Below are positions 14,864 through 19,330 of a stretch of 19,330 nucleotides of DNA, piece by piece. Numbering within the stretch: position 1 is the stretch's first letter; each line of letters starts with the position of its first letter. This DNA is from Anaerolineales bacterium (GTDB lineage: Bacteria > Chloroflexota > Anaerolineae > Anaerolineales > Villigracilaceae): the NCBI GenBank assembly GCA_020847355.1, contig JADLCG010000229.1:1-19330 (forward strand), given 5' to 3'. The notes below the pieces were generated by a model. It saw nothing but the letters and a program-made list of their open reading frames with translations. It searched no databases and was not told the origin of the DNA. Position numbers and translations under genes: made by a program.

Positions 14864-17800
14864 ATGAACGAGAAAAAATTGACGCCCGCGCTTGAGACCT
14901 CACCAAAAAAATTTAAGGGCAGTCTAGCTAGAAGACTCGTTGGAACGCTCTTAATTTTTATCCTTCTCCCGTTATCTTTATTGGCAGGAGCGGCGTATTA
15001 TCGCGCGCACGATCTGTTGCGCGAGCAAGCTATCAGTCAAACTAAAGAGCTTTTAGTCGCTCAACTTGGCGCGGTAGATAAAGAAATTCAACAGAAACAA
15101 GCGGGGTTGCAACGCCTACTGGCTAGCAATGACTTTGCCATTCTCACGGAACTTGCCTTGCACGCCAATCCTTCGGGTTCGGGGTTTGAGGAAATTCGCA
15201 AAAGCGTGATCGGCGAATTCAAAACCTTGAACGACAATCAAAAGGCATTAGCGTTTGACCAGTTCATCATTATGGATACAGACGGCAACGTCAAGGTCGC
15301 CAGTCAACCCAAATGGCAGGGTCAAAAGATCGCCGATCTAACTTTTCTGAAAAATATTACGCCGGAAAATCCGTCTGTTATTTCTTATTCGCTGGCGCCG
15401 CTTTTTGAAAATCAATTCTCCTTATTGACCGTGCTTGAATATAAAACTTCCATCGGCGGCTCTTCGCTTGGCTACATCATCGGCGTTACCGAATCCGCTC
15501 AAATGGAAGAAGTTCTGCGTCCAATCCACGCACTCTCGCCATTGGCTAGCGCTTATTTCATCCTCCCAACCGGCGAATTTATTTCTATTGATTCGGAATC
15601 CAGCGATTTCAAGCGCATGGGGACGGTGTCTCAATCCCAACAGGAAATTTTACCTCCCGCGCTCGCCGAACTCCAACAAACGAATAATTTGAACCCGCAG
15701 TCGTATGAAGTGAGTTTGGCGAACGGCGCCAACACGCTGACTCAACTACAGTGGTTTCCAGCCATGCACACGGGAGTGGCGATCAGCGTAGATACAAATA
15801 CAGTCTATGGCGGGCTGAATAGCCTCGCCTCGTTCATCATCTGGCTGGTGCTGATCGTTTTACTAGCCACCAGTTTGATTATTTTCTTTGCAATTAGCCG
15901 CATCACCAAGCCGCTACGCAGTTTGGCAAACATCACAACTCAATTTGCCGAAGGCAGTTGGGATAGTCGCGCAGTCGTTCAAAGCGAAGATGAGGTTGGC
16001 TTACTCGCCAATTCATTCAACCAGATGGCGGACGAACTAAGCCGCACGCACCGCTCTTTAGAGAATACGGCGGATGCGCGCGCACGGCAAATCCGCACTG
16101 CCGCAGAAGTGGCTCAAAATATCACGTCGTTCACTAAATTGAGCGATGTGCTTAATCAAACGGTTGAATTGCTGGTCGAGCAGTTTGACTTATATCAAGC
16201 CAGCATTTTCCTCGCGGATGCGAGCGGTAAGAACGTGGAGTTTAAAACCGGGTCTGGGCCAGCAACTCAGCGTCTGAAAGAGCAAAAATATCAAGTCGCA
16301 GTCGGCTCCGCTTCAATTATCGGCTGGGTGTGCGCGAACAATCAAGCGCGCATTACCTCCCGCGCTCAGGATGAACAAGATCAAATCAAAAGCGAATTAC
16401 TGGCTGAAGCGCGCTCGGAAGCCACCGCCCCAATTTCAATTGGGAATCTCATGCTCGGCGCATTGGATATTCAAAGCGCGCAGGCAGAAGCCTTTACTGA
16501 CGAAACCATCATCATGCTCCAAACGCTGGCGAGTCAGGTGGCGACTGCAATTCAAAATAGCGGATTGAGCGAAGCCAGTCAAGTCAACTTCAATGAACTT
16601 TCACGGCTATACCGCGCCAGCCGCTTGATCGCAAAAGCCAGCAATGAAAATGAGATTTTACAAATCAGCGCAGAAGCCCTGGAAGAAGCGCCATATACGG
16701 CATTTTTGTTGGAAGTAGCGTCCGATCAAATCCGCCTTGTGCGTCCTTCAAATATTAGCGCCGCTTCTGTTCTACAAAAAATTCCGCGTTCGGTCAATAT
16801 TCCGCCGGATGAGATTCAGCAAGCGCTGGCTAACGGCTCGCTGATCACTTCGGAGATGGTCGAACTTCCGTCTGTAATTCACACGTTCATCGGCTCGCTT
16901 GGGCTTGCTTCCATCGCTCTGCTTCCCATCAGAAAAGCTGACGAACTCTCTGCTGTTTTAGTCGTCGGCTCCAGCGAAGCAAAAGCGAGCAACGCATTCA
17001 TCCAGCCTTATGAAAACCTTGCAGACCTAATTTCGATCAGTCTGGAAAAAGCCGACGCTGAATATCAAACAAAACGACACCTCAAAGAAGTAGAGTCTCT
17101 GGCGCTAATTAGCGAAGCGATCTCAACTTCTTCTGACTTATCCAACTTCTTTAGCGTTTTGCACGATAAAATCAAACAGGTCGTGGGCGATTTTAGCTTC
17201 GTCGTTTCGCTCTATGACGAGAAGAACGACACGATCAGCGTCCCCTTTAGCTACGAAAACGGCAAATTGCTTTCGTTTGACGCATTTCCACGCGGCGAAG
17301 GGCTGACTTCAATCCTGCTCCGCACGCGCCAGCCTTTGATGCTATTAGAAAATACAGAAGCGAGAGTGATCGAACTCGGCGCAAAAGTTCAGGGACGTTT
17401 GCCAAAATCTCTCATGGGCGTGCCTTTGCTCGTCCAAAACAAGGCAATTGGCGCGTTACTGCTTCAAGATATTGAGCATGAAAACGCTTTTACCAACGAC
17501 AATTTGATCTTCTTTACTACTTTAGCTAGTCAAGTTGCCGGCGTAGTGAATAACGTCCGCTTGTTGGAAGAAAGCAACCAGCGCGCCTTGCAATTGGAAA
17601 CCGCCGCAGAAATTGCGCGCGACATCAGCGGCTCTTTGAATTTGGACGAACTGCTGATCAAAGCCGTAAATTTAATTTACGAACGCTTTGAGTTTTATCA
17701 TGCCGCAGTTTTCTTAAAAGACTTATCTTCTGAATTTGCCGTCATCCGCGAAGCGACCGGCGACGCTGGCGCGCAACTGAAACGCGCTGGACACAAGATC

Positions 17801-18751
17801 GGCGTTGGCTCAAAATCAATTGTCGGGTTTGTAAGCGGGCGCGGCGAGCAACTCGTCGTCAACGATACCGCCAAAGACGCGACCTACTACGCCAACCCGA
17901 TGCTCCCGGACACCCGCGCAGAAGCCGCCTTCCCGCTCAAAGTTGGCGACCGTATCTTGGGCGTGCTAGACGTACAAAGCACAAAAGCCTACGCTTTTAC
18001 AGAGGACAGTCTCAAAAGTTTACAGATCCTTGCGGATCAAATAGCGATTGCAGTGGTCAATACGGAATTATTTGCCGAGACGCAAGAACACCTTTCACAA
18101 CATCGCCTGCTCCACCACATCACCACAACTGCGGCGTCAGGCACTACGTTGGAAGAAGCGCTTGAGAGCGCCGTCACCGGCTTGCAAGTGACTTTAGGCG
18201 GCGACCGCGTTACGATTCTGCTTGCCGACCGAGAAAAGAAACATCTGGAAATTAAAGCCGCTAAAGGCTATTCAGAAGACACGATGAATATCAGCGTGTC
18301 CATTGGCGAAGGCGTCACCGGTTGGGCGGCCGCCAACCGCAGACCTTTACGCATACGCGATGTCGCCGAAGATCAACGCTACATTCAAGTCAGTTCAAAT
18401 ACGCGCTCAGAACTCGCCGTTCCGCTGATCTATCGCAACGAATTATTAGGCGTGCTAAACGTTGAAAGCGAAAAGCTAGACGCTTATACTGAAAATGACG
18501 AAGAAATGCTTGGCACGCTCGGCGGAAGTCTCGCCGCGATCATCGCCAACGCGCGGCTGTTGGAACAGATCCGTCAACAGATTGAGCGCGAACGCATTGT
18601 TTACGAAGTCACCAGCAAGATTCGCCGCTCGACAGACATTCAAGCCATCCTTACCACCACCGCCAGCGAACTCACGCGCATCACCGGCTCGAGACAAACA
18701 AAAATCAAGATTGATCCAGAAAATGGCAACGGAAAGAAAGAAAACAAATAG
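14864..18751 (+). CDS. Transmembrane sensor: Cache-like region, HAMP and five GAF domains, no kinase
   Basis: This 1295-residue protein has a basic N-terminus, a membrane helix (about 25-46), a roughly 275-residue extracytoplasmic region of double-Cache type (IIMDTDGNVKVAS and YFILPTGEFISID mark its two halves), and a second helix (about 322-345). A HAMP domain follows (about 346-400; RITKPLRSLA, EDEVGLLANSFNQMADEL), then five GAF-like domains (about 405-560, 570-715, 740-895, 908-1075, 1080-1245). The second GAF is the most divergent. The protein ends with a helix (IVYEVTSKIRRSTD) and a charged tail; no H-box, ATPase, GGDEF, phosphatase or methyl-accepting segment is seen. Role (inference): it senses an external ligand and several cytoplasmic cues and passes the state by protein contact to the two receivers or to the next gene. 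It starts nine bases after the second receiver, without a clear Shine-Dalgarno. Confidence 0.88.
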   Translation: MNEKKLTPALETSPKKFKGSLARRLVGTLLIFILLPLSLLAGAAYYRAHDLLREQAISQTKELLVAQLGAVDKEIQQKQAGLQRLLASNDFAILTELALHANPSGSGFEEIRKSVIGEFKTLNDNQKALAFDQFIIMDTDGNVKVASQPKWQGQKIADLTFLKNITPENPSVISYSLAPLFENQFSLLTVLEYKTSIGGSSLGYIIGVTESAQMEEVLRPIHALSPLASAYFILPTGEFISIDSESSDFKRMGTVSQSQQEILPPALAELQQTNNLNPQSYEVSLANGANTLTQLQWFPAMHTGVAISVDTNTVYGGLNSLASFIIWLVLIVLLATSLIIFFAISRITKPLRSLANITTQFAEGSWDSRAVVQSEDEVGLLANSFNQMADELSRTHRSLENTADARARQIRTAAEVAQNITSFTKLSDVLNQTVELLVEQFDLYQASIFLADASGKNVEFKTGSGPATQRLKEQKYQVAVGSASIIGWVCANNQARITSRAQDEQDQIKSELLAEARSEATAPISIGNLMLGALDIQSAQAEAFTDETIIMLQTLASQVATAIQNSGLSEASQVNFNELSRLYRASRLIAKASNENEILQISAEALEEAPYTAFLLEVASDQIRLVRPSNISAASVLQKIPRSVNIPPDEIQQALANGSLITSEMVELPSVIHTFIGSLGLASIALLPIRKADELSAVLVVGSSEAKASNAFIQPYENLADLISISLEKADAEYQTKRHLKEVESLALISEAISTSSDLSNFFSVLHDKIKQVVGDFSFVVSLYDEKNDTISVPFSYENGKLLSFDAFPRGEGLTSILLRTRQPLMLLENTEARVIELGAKVQGRLPKSLMGVPLLVQNKAIGALLLQDIEHENAFTNDNLIFFTTLASQVAGVVNNVRLLEESNQRALQLETAAEIARDISGSLNLDELLIKAVNLIYERFEFYHAAVFLKDLSSEFAVIREATGDAGAQLKRAGHKIGVGSKSIVGFVSGRGEQLVVNDTAKDATYYANPMLPDTRAEAAFPLKVGDRILGVLDVQSTKAYAFTEDSLKSLQILADQIAIAVVNTELFAETQEHLSQHRLLHHITTTAASGTTLEEALESAVTGLQVTLGGDRVTILLADREKKHLEIKAAKGYSEDTMNISVSIGEGVTGWAAANRRPLRIRDVAEDQRYIQVSSNTRSELAVPLIYRNELLGVLNVESEKLDAYTENDEEMLGTLGGSLAAIIANARLLEQIRQQIERERIVYEVTSKIRRSTDIQAILTTTASELTRITGSRQTKIKIDPENGNGKKENK

Positions 18752-18753
18752 TT

Positions 18754-19330
18754 ATGAAACAATTTCTTTCTAATCTTGGCGCAGTCACTGGCAATGCCGC
18801 AGAATCTTCGGCGTTAGACTCCGGTTGGCGCGAACGTTTTGTGAATCCGTTGCTATACGGGACGCTCGGTCTTGGCTTATTTGCGCTGATCCCAGGTATC
18901 ATCACGGCAAAGACGACCTTCATTGCAGTTGTCTTTGTAGCCGTTTATATGGCGGTGGGCGTCATCGCTTTTATAAATTTCCCGTATTGGGTCAAAATGA
19001 CGGGGTTCATCCTCGCCATTTACATCCTTGGAATCAGCGAACTGTTCACTCAGGGGATTCTCGGAGACAGCATTTTCTTTTTCCTGTGCGCGGTCATCTT
19101 CGCGGCGCTGATGTTCTCTTCAAGGATTGGCGTTATAGCCGCCGCAATCAACGCGCTCACGCTTACGATCTTCGGAACGCTAATGCTCTTCGGCGTAGTT
19201 ACCACCGCCAACCCAGCCGCGGCTCCCGCCGTATTCGCCGACTGGATCAGTTCAACGGCTATCTTGACTTTATTTTCAGCGATCCTTATTTTTAGCATTC
19301 AAAGGCTCGAAAGCGAAACGCGCGAAGCCA
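18754..19330 (+). CDS. Polytopic membrane protein, N-terminal part (3' partial); possible sensor module
   Basis: The frame opens with ATG two bases after the preceding stop and stays open to the window end (192 complete codons), so the gene is cut at its 3' side. After a soluble start (MKQFLSNLGAVTGNAAES, then WRERFVNPLLYG), about six hydrophobic segments follow (GTLGLGLFALIPGII, FIAVVFVAVYMAVGVIAFI, GFILAIYILGI, SIFFFLCAVIFAALMF, VIAAAINALTLTIFGTLML, STAILTLFSAILIF). The visible part ends in a charged helix, SIQRLESETREA. This is the usual layout of a membrane sensor module joined by a coiled coil to cytoplasmic GAF or kinase domains. The operon position after a kinase-less sensor makes that attractive, but the cytoplasmic part is not in the window. 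Confidence 0.7.
   Translation, partial: MKQFLSNLGAVTGNAAESSALDSGWRERFVNPLLYGTLGLGLFALIPGIITAKTTFIAVVFVAVYMAVGVIAFINFPYWVKMTGFILAIYILGISELFTQGILGDSIFFFLCAVIFAALMFSSRIGVIAAAINALTLTIFGTLMLFGVVTTANPAAAPAVFADWISSTAILTLFSAILIFSIQRLESETREA

Noticed and set aside
14864..18751. Histidine kinase or methyl-accepting chemotaxis protein
   Set aside because: HAMP and GAF domains are present, but I find no H-box, N/G-box ATPase motifs or the conserved methyl-accepting hairpin tip anywhere in the 1295 residues.

Overview
The window looks like chromosomal DNA from a Chloroflexota bacterium of the Anaerolineae type. This rests on gene content, not on a search: threonine/proline-rich linkers on membrane-anchored surface proteins, an NBR1-type Ig-like domain protein, an Agl23-like (TIGR03663-type) membrane glycosyltransferase-fold protein fused to an NHL beta-propeller, a type 2 isopentenyl-diphosphate isomerase, and kinase-less multi-GAF proteins. 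Coding density is high, no stretch over about 170 bases lacks a gene, and I see no insertion sequence, phage gene, CRISPR array or origin.

Layout. (1) 1-857: 3' part of an alkaline-phosphatase-superfamily phosphodiesterase gene, converging through a shared hairpin on (2) a minus-strand gene (1744-923) for a membrane-anchored NBR1-like Ig domain protein. (3) 1912-2982: rlmN, with a -10 so close to the ATG that its mRNA may be leaderless. (4) 3147-6707: a 1186-residue Agl23-like/NHL fusion with its own promoter and terminator, carrying three perfect 15-bp in-frame repeats. (5) 6804-8806: sucCD. (6) 9111-8875 (minus): acpP, divergent from (7) fni at 9205-10233; the 93-base gap carries the acpP promoter and two nested inverted repeats. 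(8) 10269-13750: a close-packed run of a lipoprotein, a membrane-anchored cysteine-peptidase-like protein, a HAD phosphatase and a short-chain polyprenyl diphosphate synthase. (9) 13830-13901: tRNA-Gly(CCC) with a consensus promoter and a terminator. (10) 14017 to the window end: two stand-alone receiver proteins, a 1295-residue Cache-like/HAMP/five-GAF protein without kinase, and the start of a polytopic membrane protein that runs off the edge.

Functional themes. RlmN (ribosome and tRNA methylation), SucCD (TCA cycle), AcpP (fatty-acid synthesis), Fni and the prenyl synthase (isoprenoid precursors and chain elongation) and the tRNA are housekeeping. Fni and the prenyl synthase act in one pathway and lie about 2.5 kb apart in the same direction. 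The surface-directed proteins (phosphodiesterase, NBR1-like, Agl23/NHL, lipoprotein, peptidase-like) suggest investment in the cell envelope. The most system-like unit is the signalling cassette at 14017-19330. It has two phosphorylatable receivers and a large sensor but no kinase within the window, so the kinase is either in the truncated last gene or elsewhere. All functional statements are from reading the sequence and family knowledge; no search was run.
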